64,000 nt of DNA from Aricia agestis (Eukaryota > Arthropoda > Insecta > Lepidoptera > Lycaenidae), in NCBI RefSeq assembly GCF_905147365.1, contig NC_056428.1:40033001-40097000 (forward strand), read 5' to 3'. The translations under genes were made by a program, and so were the position numbers. The stretch's first letter is position 1. Every line of letters begins with the position of its first letter. This document shows, in pieces, positions 33,213 through 43,952 of this stretch. Under the pieces are notes generated by a model that worked only from the letters and a program-made list of their open reading frames with translations, searched no databases and was not told where the DNA came from.

Positions 33213-33655
33213 GGGTTCCGTAACCAAAGGGTAAAAACGGGACCCTATTACTGAGACTTCGATGTCTGTCCGTGTGTCTGTCTGTGACCGTAACTCAATA
33301 ACCACTAAAGGTAGTCTTCTGAAATTTTCACAGATTGTGTATTTCTGTTGCCGCTATAACAACATATAAAATTAATATTTAAGGGGGGCTCCCATACAAC
33401 AAACGTTATTTTTTGGCCTTTTTTGCTCATAATCAATAATGGCAACAGCTAGGCACTTGTCATTAAGGCCTTAGTTATATAATAATATCTATTTTAATAA
33501 TTAATAATAATATTAAAATAATATTAAAGTTAAATTTTAATTTGTAATTCCCCTACATTCTACAATAACAATTTTTGGCCTATTTTTCGTCTATAACGGT
33601 ACGGAACCCTTCGTGCGCGAGTCCGAATCGCACTTGGCCGATTATTTTTAAATAC
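33213..33655. repeat. Dispersed GGTTCCGTAAC repeat, near-complete copy
   Basis: Runs from AGGGTTCCGTAACC through GACTTCGATGTCTGTCCGTG, AAGGGGGGCTCCCATACAAC and CGGAACCCTTCGTGCGCGAG to CGCACTTGGCCG. It is the best copy of this family in the window. Confidence 0.68.
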
Positions 33656-34269
33656 ACTTGTTTAATTTATCTCAAAAATAACGATAGTAGTTTCACATTC
33701 CTCCCTCGTATTCACATTTCACAGTAAAAAAAAAAACATTTATATCAACTATAGTCAAGTGGTGGGGCGCGTCATTTCAAATTAGACAAGCTATACACAA
33801 AAAAACATTGACTAAACTTAGCAAGAATTACTATGCAGAATTTTCATACTTTAGGTACTTACTAAAAACAGTATCCCACTGTTTTCGTACATTTTGCCAT
33901 GATAAAAAGTATTTATTTTATTCTATGTCCTTCCCCTCTATGTCTATGCCATATTTCATACTTCATCATAAAATTATGCCTATTAAGGTAAGGTATTCGA
34001 CTATAGTCCGCATATTATATTTTCTTCATGGACACATATGTGTCTCGTTTATATATCAAGTATCCAATGGGTTATTTAATATCTTCTTTAAAACTGCGGT
34101 CTGAATACGTCCCTAAATGTGGGGCAACCCCGCGGCTAATTGGACACCGATCAATGCGTGTTCCATCAGTTTTGGACATAAGCTCTATATGTTTTAACGC
34201 ATAGCGGGGTATAATAAAATTCGCAAGCAATAAATGCAAAATCAATAAATGTATAAAGGTGAACGCATA

Positions 34270-34435
34270 AGGCTGCGTTTCCACTGGAGCTGAGCTAAGC
34301 TGCGTTGCGAGGAATATGTTTTTAAGAACCAATAGAAACGCTTCATTTGACTATTTAGCGCAACGATTCTATTGATTATTGTAAAACACATTCCTCGCAA
34401 CGCGGATTATCTCATCTCCGGTGGAAACGCACCCT
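34270..34435. mobile_element. MITE, AGGGTGCGTTTCCAC family
   Basis: Ends AGGCTGCGTTTCCACTGGAG and CTCCGGTGGAAACGCACCCT, with GCGTTGCGAGGAAT and its inverse further in. Confidence 0.82.
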
Positions 34436-34889
34436 AACTGGGCACAAATACGTAGAGTATAGGTGTGCGGTTGCGTTTACCTTAATTTCCAGTCGCAAGC
34501 ATTAGCTTATTACTTTCCTGTATTCGCTTAGCTTGAAAAGATCGCAAGGCAAGCTGAAATCTTATTTTATTCTTCTCGCACACTTTACATTCGGAGGTAC
34601 GAACGAACTAATAAAATCATATTATGCAAAGATGTTCCATTTAAAGAAGATAGTATATTTATATTGTATAAAACGAAACAAAAACGAGCATATGGATATC
34701 CTGATGGTTGAGATAAAATGATGATCTTAATGATTGTGTTTTGCTATATTTCGTAAACATTCATATCTACTATCAACAGGGCCGGATTTACATTTTTATG
34801 AGTATAGGCCACTTTAATTTTGCCACCCCTATGAACGAACTCTGCCGCCACCTAGGACGCCATAGGACGCTGCCGCCCATAGGATATGG

Positions 34890-35111
34890 CCTATACCAGA
34901 GTAGACAGAACTAAGGAGTAGCTCGACTTCAAACAAACGAGCGAATACGCGAGTTGGGCACGAGTGTCACTTTCGACATGTTTCATAATGCTGAGTACCG
35001 CAAGTTACTAAGGCGAGCGCCGGCCGATATGACCTATGTCAAACGTATCGACGATCTTTTCTGAGTCGGCCTACTCGTTAGTTTACTGTTTACTGTTTAC
35101 TCTGGCTATAC
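34890..35111. mobile_element. MITE, TACCAGAGTA ends
   Basis: ATACCAGAGTAGACAGAACT and, on the other side, AGTTTACTG..TACTCTGGCTAT; AGGAGTAG and CTACTCGTT also pair. A partial relative (ACTAACGAGTAGGCCGACTC) lies at about 36200-36290. It ends 52 bp from exon 35163-35304. Confidence 0.62.
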
Positions 35112-35162
35112 TGCCTAGTGCCTATACATAAATCCAATATAAATATCGTCATATCTACTCAC

Positions 35163-35304
35163 ATGGTACGCAACGTTGACGATGGTAGTCATGTCATCCT
35201 CAGTATGGGGGTAGGAGGCCTCGGCGTCGAACTCGAAGCTCTCCCAGCGGCGGTACGTCAGGATATCCTCCTCCATGTTCCCTATCAGACGAGAGTTGTT
35301 CAGC
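35163..35304 (-). CDS. CD36-family exon (N-terminal ectodomain)
   Basis: 142 nt with acceptor TTTCATTCCAG and donor GTGAGT. The first base completes a Lys codon and the exon ends in phase 0. Translation: LNNSRLIGNMEEDILTYRRW, then ESFEFDAEASYPHTEDDMTT and IVNVAYH. It corresponds to the family segment after GPYVY. FDxEAS..TEDD recalls SNMP2-like proteins. NNS is a possible N-glycosylation site. Confidence 0.92.
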
Positions 35305-35323
35305 CTGGAATGAAATATAATTA

Positions 35324-35428
35324 TTAAGGAGATCGCAGACAATAGACTTTCTTGGCGCGGCCATGCCGACTGTATGGGCGCTGCAGACTCGATCGCACAA
35401 AAAGTCTGTCGTCTGCGATCTCCTTAAT
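35324..35428. mobile_element. MITE, TTAAGGAGATCGCAGAC ends
   Basis: TTAAGGAGATCGCAGACAAT and its inverse, with AGACTTT/AAAGTCT inside. About 105 bp, within 20 bp of the exon's acceptor side. Confidence 0.85.
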
Positions 35429-35643
35429 ACTATAATTTTGTATGGGATAACGCCTTTAACACTCACGCCAATAGTTACAGATACTTTTCTAAGGAATATT
35501 GTCGTTTGAACTTTGGATTATCAATATTAATCCAGATTGGAGCAAGACTCCTAGGTGACAGCTGTGTCACAGGTTTTGCTAAAACGCAAAGAAAACTCCC
35601 CTGAGGCAAGATCCAGCTCTGTTATCACAGACCCAAATTATAT

Positions 35644-35995
35644 GTACCATCGAGGAAATTGATTCCTAGGCAGTTGACAGACCAACGTCATTTGATCGGA
35701 TCATATCAATTCAATGTTATTTGTGCTTTGTTAACTGGGTCGACATAGCGCGACCAAACTTCGTAGGTCCCCCATATGCCTAAGAATCAACTTCTCTGAT
35801 AGTACCATCGAAGAAATGATGATTCATAGGCAGGTGGCGGACCTACTTATTTTGGTCACGTTTTGTCAAACCCACATCACACTTGTCGACGGCACGTGTC
35901 GACGGCAGCCGTCGACAGTTGTCGACGCGTGCCGTTCGTTTTTGAGAAGCCTTATTCGACCAAATGACGTAGATCCGGCATCTGCAGCCTGCTTA
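35644..35995. mobile_element. Two adjacent MITEs, GTACCATCGAGGAAATTGAT family
   Basis: The first runs 35644-35804 (GTACCATCGAGGAAATTGAT to AACTTCTCTGATAGTAC). A second, more diverged copy starts at once at 35802 and reaches about 35995, close to the donor of exon 36010-36167. With the MITE at 35324 they fill most of this 705-bp intron. Confidence 0.65.
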
Positions 35996-36009
35996 AGAAA
36001 GGAACATAC

Positions 36010-36167
36010 TTATAAACATAAGGTCCCTGCTCCCGGAGCTCAGGTATGCCCCCCGCCAGCACCTCCGCAGGGTTGGTGATGTTGAACATAAACACCTTGA
36101 AGGTCAGCAAGAACGGAACCCGTTCGAACCTCTCGAACTGTTCCGTTTCATTAAGTAATGCCACCTC
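36010..36167 (-). CDS. CD36-family exon (start of ectodomain)
   Basis: 158 nt with acceptor TTTTCACAG and donor GTATGT. It starts in phase 0 directly after the membrane-helix exon and ends two bases into a Lys codon. Translation: EVALLNETEQFERFERVPFL, LTFKVFMFNITNPAEVL, then PELREQGPYVY. The FNxTNPxEVxxG..P.L.E.GPYVY pattern is diagnostic of the CD36 family. NET and NIT are possible N-glycosylation sites. Confidence 0.95.
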
Positions 36168-36295
36168 CTGTGAAAACAATTTGGTTTAGAAAAAGCAGAC
36201 TGAACAGAACTAACGAGTAGGCCGACTCAGAAGAGATCTCGAAATTTATACGTTTAACGTAGTATGTGTTAAGTCATATCGGCCGGCGCTCGTAC

Positions 36296-36537
36296 GAAGA
36301 CGTGAGTGGAACAAGATAACTAACATTTTATAACATCAGGACAATTACACTTTTTTTTCCTTATAATTTAAACAAACCTTGTAAAATTACTTACTTCATC
36401 ATCTGACTACTATATCTGGCTATACATAAAATCCACATTTTTTTTAAATTCAAATCATAACCCCTAGAGCCTCTATTTAAGCAAAAAAATACTTTTTTTT
36501 TTACTTTTACTTCCCTGCTTCTTTCACTCATGTCTTC
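36296..36537. mobile_element. MITE, GACGTGAGTGGA family
   Basis: GAAGACGTGAGTGGAACAAG and TTTCACTCATGTCTTC ends, with ACTAACATTTTATAACAT and ATAATTTAAACAAACCTTG inside. Confidence 0.75.
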
Positions 36538-37066
36538 AATTATTATGATCAGAGTATAATTTAAAGTTGTGTATGGGTTTAGTTTAGTAAAATCAAAGTC
36601 GGATGATTTAATACTATGGATCACAAGCTTCCCCGTGGCTCAAATGGCCGCGGAACGGAACGGAAGCGACATTTTGCAACCAAACTGTACATAGTACCTA
36701 CAATAAACAGTAATACACACAAATACGAGCCAAAAAATCATAAAAAAATTGGTCGCGCGTCTTTCGTGGAATTCTCGAGAATTCGCCGGTGCCAATTCCC
36801 GCGTCATGTGACGAAATTGACGCTTCCATTTCGTTCCATTCCGCGGCAGTGTAAGTTGAGCCTTGTTGAGTTGAGTTGAACACATCCTGTGAGTGAAAAC
36901 AGCAAATTCAAGGATGATATTCTGGTCAGGATATAATTAAACATTCTGTATGATAATTTACTTTAACAAAATCAAAGTCGATGGTTAATAATTATGCTTA
37001 GAACAAACCTACGCGTCAGTGACGGAGCGTCAAGTTGCGTCAAATTGTCAAATGTGTATTTTGTAT

Positions 37067-37361
37067 CATAAAGTTAATATACCTAGCGGAATAGAGAAAC
37101 AAAGGCCTGAGCAAGCGAGATGTTACTATCAGTAACATTGCTTGATAAAAAGAGACGTGTGATACATAAAAGCAGCACTCTTTTTTTGACGTCCAGTCGG
37201 CACGTGCCGCACGTTGACAATTTAATCTCATAGAATTCATGTTCAATCATGCTTGTGTAAGTGTATACGTACACATATTTTTCACACAGAAGAAACCAAT
37301 TTTGGTTTCGTTTGACAGCTCGAGGTTGTTGCTCTATTCCGCTAGGTATATTAACTTTATT
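37067..37361. mobile_element. hAT-like MITE, CATAAAGTTAATATACCTAG ends
   Basis: Ends CATAAAGTTAATATACCTAG with GCGGAATAGAG further in, and the inverse on the right. The 8-bp sequence TTTTGTAT flanks it at 37059-37066 and 37362-37369. Other copies are 55971-56113 and 63176-63547. Confidence 0.85.
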
Positions 37362-37480
37362 TTTTGTATACAAAAAACACATTTGACAACTTGACACAAC
37401 TTGACGCTTCCGCTTCGCTTGGTCGCGTAGGTATGGCCTAAGCTTTAACCGTCGACTTTGTTTTTGTTGTAAATTTTATC

Positions 37481-37513
37481 TACATTGTAAAGAATTATTG
37501 TTTACAATGTAGA
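37481..37513. repeat. 33-bp hairpin
   Basis: CTACATTGTAAA and TTTACAATGTAG around GAATTATTG. It lies just outside the long inverted repeat that starts at 37522. Confidence 0.75.
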
Positions 37514-37662
37514 TTATCCTGTAAGTCTACGACGTAGGCGTCCTCTACGACGTACAGCCTACGTAGACCCAACGACGCGACGTAGCCCCTTTACGGGAAT
37601 TCTATTAGTATATTTAAAAAAATTTGCTGTCCCGGCAAATGTTGCTTTGCCTTATAAAGTAC

Positions 37663-39003
37663 TAGCTGTTGCCCGCGACTTCGTCCGCGTGGACTTCAGT
37701 TTATAGCACGCTGTGTCAACAAACTTGCTGTCAAATGCTTTTTAAAACCCTGGTACCCCTTAAATCAAAATACCCAAAACAGCTGTGCAGTGTGAACATA
37801 ATATAAGTATTTATATTTTTTTAAATTAAACTTTTTTATACCAAATTTTAAAGCTTATTTAGCTTTACACAACTTAGCTGCATTACACAACTTTAGCTTT
37901 ACGGTTTACCCATAAACTATTTAGTATTTATTATTGGTAGGCTGTTGTTTCTGATATCTATGTTGGTAGGTGAGTTCGTTTTTAACAATTAACAATCGAA
38001 AAAATCGAAAATTTTAACTCAACATGGTAACCTCTTATAGAACTACGTATGAGCAAGCGATAGCGCGATCTAGGCGACTCTTGGCGCCATCTAAATTTAC
38101 GCATAAACACCCCTTTACAACCCCTTTTTCCAGTAAAGTAAAGTAGCCTATGTCCTTTCTCAGGCTTTAGACTATCTGTGTACAAAATTTCATTACAATC
38201 GGTTCAGTAGCTTTGGCGCTGTTGTTTCTGATATCTATGTTGGTAGGTGAGTTATTAATTAATAACGTGTATAACAATCGAAAGAATCGAATAACTAAAT
38301 TCATCATGGTACCACCTCTATAAATAATAATAAATAAAAAATGTTTTATTTCTGAGTAGATTTTAAGAAAATACTTTCAGAATGTTAATATTAGTTACGG
38401 TGCCTACCACCGGTTCGGGAACTATCCCGGCGAGAAGAACCGGCGTAAGAAACTCGCACGGGGCCCACTTTTTTTTACCAAAAAAAAGTGAGGTAAAAAA
38501 ATTAATCTTTTAAAATAAAATTTACAATGCTGTAACTTAAAATTATACAATGTCAACATACATACATAGTAAGTCATGTACAATAATGTAGAAGTAGCCT
38601 TGTAAGCAGCCATCCTACTCCCAAGATGTGCCATCATTTATGAAATCATTGACCTTATAATAGGCTTTGGCACACAAACGCTCTTTGACTACTTTCATAA
38701 ATTTATTAATGGAAAGATTTTTAACGTTTTCTGGGATGTTTTCTCTTATAGAAATACATATGAGCAAGCGATAGCGCGAGCTAAGCGACTCTTGGCGCCA
38801 TCTGTTTTGAGTTCTTAGAACTAACTTAATTTGAACAAACTTACAACCTCTTTTTCCAGTTAAAAAGTAGCCTATGTCCTTTCTCAGGCTTTAGACTATC
38901 TGTGTACAAAATTTCATTACAATCGGTTCAGTAGTTATGGCGTGAAAGCGAGACAGACAGACAGACAGAGATACTTTCGCATTTATAATATTTGTATAGA
39001 TTT
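37663..39003 (-). mobile_element. Helitron-like element, internally duplicated and carrying a LINE
   Basis: The minus-strand 3' end (CGCGGACGAAGTCGCGGGCA then ACAGCTAG) is at 37663. The other end, with a GACAGACAGACAGAG tract and TTTCGCATTTATAATATTTG, is at about 39000. A unit starting GCTGTTGTTTCTGATATC occurs twice (about 37930-38217 and 38218-38943). The second unit is split by the LINE fragment 38323-38752. Another partial copy with the same end follows to about 39584. Confidence 0.68.
38323..38752 (-). pseudogene. 3' fragment of the Jockey-like LINE seen at 13200-14376
   Basis: On the minus strand it encodes the same C-terminal end (NVKNLSINKF, ERLCAKAYYKVNDF, GTSW) and the same 3' UTR (GTGCGAGTTTCTTACGCCGG) with an ATTTATTATTATT-like tail. 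Flanks CTCTATA (left) and CTCTTATA (right) look like an imperfect target duplication inside the Helitron. Confidence 0.82.
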
Positions 39004-39679
39004 TGCCCATATAATTTTATTGAAGTGACTAAATAAGTATGGCACCATGGCTATCCCGTCGTACAAACAATGGTCGCCGTCAGTCTCGAGTTGTAATAAT
39101 TTACTTTTATTTATTCAACAAATGCACTTATGAATATAAAAAGTAGCCAGTAGCCGATTCTCAGACCTAATATGCGTATAAAATTTGGTAAAAATCAGTA
39201 AAGCCGCTTCGGAGGAGTACGGTGACTAACATTGTGACACGAGAATTTTATACTTATATAAGAAGATTAGTTAAGAATAATTATTTGAAGTGTGTCTACC
39301 AAGCTTGGCGCTATTTCGAACGCGGATTCTGATATCAAAATATAATTTTTGTTGTGTAGTAAACAAAATTCTATTTTTAACCTTTACCAACAACAATATA
39401 GCTACAATAACATATAACAATAAGAAACAAGATAGCTTCTTGTTTCTTTAAGATAAAGGTTAAAAATATCCACAGCCGAACACATAACCTCCTTTTTGGA
39501 AGTCGGTAGTTTTGGCGTGAAAGCGAGACTGACAGACAGACAGACAGACAGAGATACTTTCGCATTTATAATATTAGTATAGATTCCTGTAAAGGGGCTA
39601 CGTCGCGTCGTAGGGTCTACGTCGTAGAGCCTTCTACGACGTAGGGGACGCCTACGGCGTAGACTTAGACAAGATATTA

Positions 39680-40545
39680 ATAATAATTATAAGATCATTC
39701 GCCAATATAATTATTATTATCTGTTGTAATTACCTTGAAAATAACATCCTTTTGTTATCTATACAGATAGGAAATTGGCAAAAATTGGAAGACAAAGATT
39801 ATCACCATTTATAAGCCTTTATAATAAAGATATTATATTAATCTTTCTTCGGAAAAGAGTACTACAAGATTATATTAATATTTAACGTTCACAAGTAGAA
39901 GGAATACATAATATTATTGTAGTAGCAATATATTATTTATTTTATATAGTAGCAATAAATAAATAAATTAAGTATTATTTTCCATTAAACGATGTTTAGT
40001 TTAAATATAATGAAAATATTAATATATTACATACTTAATTGCCTATCTTTAAAGTTACAACCAACAAAAAGCAGACTGCAGAGCTGCGACGAGGCAGTAT
40101 ACTGCCTCTTTTTAAAGAAACACGCAGCATTATTTTTCTGTTGTAACTGAAAAAGATTTTCAATGCATAATTTATATAATTAAAATAAATTGGGCAATTT
40201 CATAAATTTTCCGATTGAACTTATTATTTGGAATTTCCTAAAGTTATTATCCAATCAAAGCTATACGACAACCGGCAACAAACGTGATTTGATTCGTCCA
40301 TAATAAAATTGGAAATACGAGAGCTTAAATTGATGTAGCCGGTGAGAATGTTGATAAAATAGAAATGGAAGTCCACGTTGAAAGGTTCCGTAGAGCTTAC
40401 AGACCAGTTTCTATCATTTGATTATATTCAACGGTCGCGACCGATGCTATTCAGGAAAACGACTGAAAGCTCTGCAGTGACAGTAATACTTAAGTAATTA
40501 GTATTTTCATTCAGCTTCCACTGCACCCTATTACTTATAACTAAA
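39680..40545. other. Intronic AT-rich stretch, nothing recognised
   Basis: No exon, LINE or clear inverted repeat recognised. Inside the intron between exons 36010-36167 and 42294-42429. Confidence 0.4.
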
Positions 40546-40552
40546 CTTTACG

Positions 40553-40697
40553 TTATGAAATGAATTAAAATTCAATTTACGAGTATGCAGGATTTAATTA
40601 TACTTCATGAAATGAATTAAAATTCAATTTACGAGCATGGGATTTAATTATACTTTATGAAATGAATTAAAATTCAATTTTCTCTCTCTCTCTCTTT
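40553..40697. repeat. Tandem repeat (about 59 bp, 2.3 copies) ending in (TC)n
   Basis: ATGAAATGAATTAAAATTCA occurs three times, separated by ATTTACGAGTATG-type spacers. A TCTCTCTCTCTC run follows. Confidence 0.85.
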
Positions 40698-41117
40698 AAT
40701 CTTAAACCTCGTAACCGATTTGGATGATACTATTTAGGATGGATTATTTGAGTCAAGGAAAAGGTGACAGGACAGTTTTGACCGACGGCAAAAATAATTA
40801 TATATTCTCAAGTCGACGCGTATTTCATTTCAACATGTAGTCTGTTTGTCGCTTTATAGATGCAATGTTGACCAAAGAAGCTTGTAACTTGTTTGTGGTC
40901 TACGTCCGTTTAAAGTTATGCTGCCTCTGAGTGTGAGTTCATATGAAAGTGATTTTTAAGTTGTTCATGTAAAGAAATAAAAAAATAAAAAGTATTAAGA
41001 GGCCTGAGCCTCATAACACTTTTTACCTAGGTAAGTATTAATATGCATCTGAATGTAGATACTTACTTAATACGTAAACGTACTGTGTATTTCTGATGCG
41101 ATATTGATATTTTTTTT

Positions 41118-41325
41118 AGGGAGCGTCCGTGGCCCATTGGAGAGGGTGCAGGTTCGATCCCGGGTGGAGGCGTGTAGACGTGTGTACCGATGAGACTTTT
41201 TCTGATCTCAAGAACACAATACGGACGCTCATACGGTGAAGGAAAACATCGTGAGTAAACCCGCACATGGCTGCATGAATGCCGTATATGTGCTTAGGCA
41301 ACCATACAGGCATTTAAAATCCTGT
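41118..41325 (+). mobile_element. tRNA-derived SINE, second family
   Basis: GGAGCGTCCGTGGCCCATTGG precedes a B box GGTTCGATCCC (about 41152). The body holds TTTTTCTGATCTCAAGAACA, CGGTGAAGGAAAACATCGTG and AGGCAACCATACAGG. The A box/B box spacing is too short, so part of the tRNA-like head is deleted. Confidence 0.7.
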
Positions 41326-41329
41326 CCCA

Positions 41330-42060
41330 GGCACTACAGTATTTGAAAAGTGGTTACTTCACCTTGAAAATACTGTATAAAGATCCTGGACAACAGACGC
41401 AAAGACCTAGTGTTTTTGATATTTTTATTCATAGATAACGTTGGTAACGTTTTGCCAGTGATAAATCATTAATGTATGTTTTTGATAATTTCCGACAGCA
41501 TCATTTGCATAATATGTAATCATATACGATGCCAACAGCATTTTTGTTTTACCAAGTTTCCAATTTTTACATATTATTTTCATAAAAGTAAATAATAATT
41601 ATTTAATGTTTGTTTTATAATTAAGTACTTATTCTATATTTTAATGATTATAATATATTTAATAATTATGTATTGCGATGAACTCTACGTAAAACTGTAT
41701 TTCATAACAACTTATGAAAAATTATAAAAATGTTAACGACGCGCGAGGTACTAAAATTTCTATCTTTTTTAAGTTGTGCCAGGTTAGTCGTGATCATATT
41801 TAATGTTCTGAACTTTTCAAAGAAAAATCTTAATATTTACGGTACTTGAAAATTGCTGGTTTATACATGGTGGTTAATAAGTAAATAATGTCAGCCATGA
41901 AACATAGTATATGTACCTCGATTCGATTTTAACATGAAACAAAGTACGAACTGCAAAAAAGTTTATAGTTGTCTAGAATAGACTTTCAGCAGTAAAGCCG
42001 CCATTTCAAACTATTTATTCATTTTTTGTAACTTTGTTGACTGATTTGTTTTATTAGTTT
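41330..42060. other. Intronic stretch, nothing recognised
   Basis: AT-rich, no coding or repeat signature recognised. Confidence 0.4.
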
Positions 42061-42069
42061 GAATAAGTG

Positions 42070-42205
42070 AGTCGCAGAATTTCGGTCGCGTAAATTATCT
42101 TTTCATACAAATCATGACTCACAAAATTACGCTCCTGTGAATCAAAAATTACTTTTGTATGAAACTGAATGCAGCAGAATTTCTGCCAGCCGAAATTCTG
42201 CGACT
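42070..42205. mobile_element. MITE, GAGTCGCAGAATTTCGG ends
   Basis: GAGTCGCAGAATTTCGG and its inverse CCGAAATTCTGCGACTC. ACTCACAAATTACGCTC follows on the right and repeats an inner segment. Confidence 0.72.
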
Positions 42206-42293
42206 CACGACTCACAAATTACGCTCGTTTGGCTTCACCCTTAAGAGTTTTTATTATTTTTAAAAGTGATAATTAAAAAAAAACAACACTTAC

Positions 42294-42429
42294 ATCAATA
42301 ATCATGCGCTTCACTATCCCCGGTACAACTCCATATCCGACGAACGAGCTCACACCCACTAAAACCACTCCGACCACTGCCAAAATCGCTCCGACCACTA
42401 AGTTGCACATCTCCAGTGGTTGGGAACAC
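42294..42429 (-). CDS. CD36-family exon with the N-terminal membrane helix
   Basis: 136 nt with acceptor TTGTGTTACAG and donor GTAAGT, ending in phase 0. An ATG at 42408-42410 opens MCNLVVGAILAVVGVVLVGV, then SSFVGYGVVPGIVKRMIID, a typical N-terminal signal-anchor helix of the CD36 family with the short basic segment after it. The 19 nt before that ATG are also open in frame and join the candidate microexon at 43953-43976 without a stop. The ATG at 42410 is therefore a safe but not certain start. Confidence 0.9.
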
Positions 42430-42582
42430 CTGTAACACAATGACAACAATTACATTTACACAACACCTAACCCGTGATAAATAATATCTTTAGAGATAGA
42501 CCGGCTAATAATTAATCGATATTTTTGTAATCAGCTACGAAAAATATTTTACTAAGACGTTTGAGGATAGAGTTAATTATGG

Positions 42583-42820
42583 CCATACTCAACCTGCGGC
42601 CCGCCGGGGCTTATTCAGTGATGCATCGGAAGTAATACCATTTTGAATTTTACGCCGACCGACAAAGAGGTGTAAAATCGTGAAAGTCATGAAAATTTTG
42701 ACTTTTAAATCGCGGAGAACGTTATTTTTTTAATACTAATTTTTTTTTGTTTGCGACCCGCAACACCAAGACCAAAACGCGTCTGTGGCCCGTGTAAAAG
42801 GGTTGAGTATCACTGTTTTA
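42583..42820. mobile_element. hAT-like MITE, TACTCAACC ends
   Basis: ATACTCAACCTGCGGCCCGC on the left and GGCCCGTGTAAAAGGGTTGA with GTATCACTG on the right are related by inversion. Half of another copy is at 5800-5975. Confidence 0.62.
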
Positions 42821-43389
42821 GGCCATATTATGAGCTTTGATGTAGAGCCACATTCAAAGTGTGATCCGCGGTGCACTTGCGCTCCTTATAGCCCTTCTAG
42901 GGTATAAGATAATAATAATGAGAAAAATGCACCTCTGCTATCAATCAGTGTCCCAATTTAATTTTTATGACATCGAATATGCAAATAACTATGCAATGGT
43001 TCATTAAACAATTAACCCATCGATCCCTAACCGTCACCCGGCTGTCGCATCAATTGAAAATCTATTGTGTCTGCGACAAATTACAATTATTGAAGAATAC
43101 ACACAACTTTTTCATGTATTTTGGTATTCTGTCAGAAAGGCATTTCGAAAGGTTTAAGGTACATTTACACATGCTTATTTCAAGCAGGTAGCATGCTTAA
43201 ACCGAGCAAATGCTGATATTTTCATCAGTTTAAACAATTGGGTTAAACTTTGACACTTGGCCAACTAACAGCATGCAGGTGAAAAGTTTTCTCTCGTAGG
43301 TTATTCGTAGCTCGTAGGACAAAGCTCCCTTGTGATAGAGAGTTTATGACATGCACTGATAAAAAGTTCATAATAATTTCCTTTACAAA

Positions 43390-43521
43390 GGGCCTGTTTC
43401 ACCACTTCCTGATAAGTTATGAATAGGCTATCCACCAATTAACTTAACAGATCAAGTATGGAGAATCTGTCAAAAAGTTGTGAATAGCCTATTCGGCACT
43501 TTATCAGAAAGTGGTGAAACC
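43390..43521. mobile_element. Short MITE, GGCCTGTTTCACCA family
   Basis: Near-identical to 15205-15345, with ends GGGCCTGTTTCACCACTTCC and AAGTGGTGAAACC. Confidence 0.82.
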
Positions 43522-43597
43522 TAAACAAAATCTTTTTACATTTGAAACTTTTGGAATTTCGAAACAAAGTTTTTTCGTTTTTAGCGATTTATTTAAT

Positions 43598-43795
43598 ACG
43601 AGCTTTTGCCCGCGGCTTCGCTCGCGTTAAAAAGTATTATTATATACAAATTTTCACCCCCTATTTTAACCATTTAGTGTTGAAAATCAAAATCCTTTCT
43701 TAGCGGATGCCTACGTCGTAACATCTACCAGCATGCAAAATTTCAGCCCGATCCGATCATGTCAGTCAGTCACCTTTGAGTTTTATATATAAAGA
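43598..43795 (-). mobile_element. Non-autonomous Helitron, family A variant
   Basis: Second copy of the element at 7583-7820, sharing ACGAGCTTTTGCCCGCGGCT, GCGGATGCCTACGTCGTAAC and GTCAGTCAGTCACCTTTGAG. Confidence 0.68.
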
Positions 43796-43952
43796 CGTTA
43801 TGTTATAATATTATGTAAAATTTATTCTGCATTTCGCTTTACTTTGATTGTGATTCATGATGTATCGAGTAAGCTTGACTTACTTCATAAAACTTCTTAA
43901 CTACGTCAATAATTATAAGTTCTTGGAGAAAGTTATAATAAAAGGTACTTAC

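Larger units (their letters stand above)
37522..39667. mobile_element. Possible 2.1-kb element with about 80-bp inverted repeats
   Basis: 37522-37602 (TAAGTCTACGACGTAGGCGT..ACGACGCGACGTAGCCCC) and 39588-39667 are inverse copies with small differences. Between them lie Helitron and LINE sequences and no transposase. Either one element whose centre was replaced by insertions, or two half-copies in opposite orientation. Confidence 0.5.
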
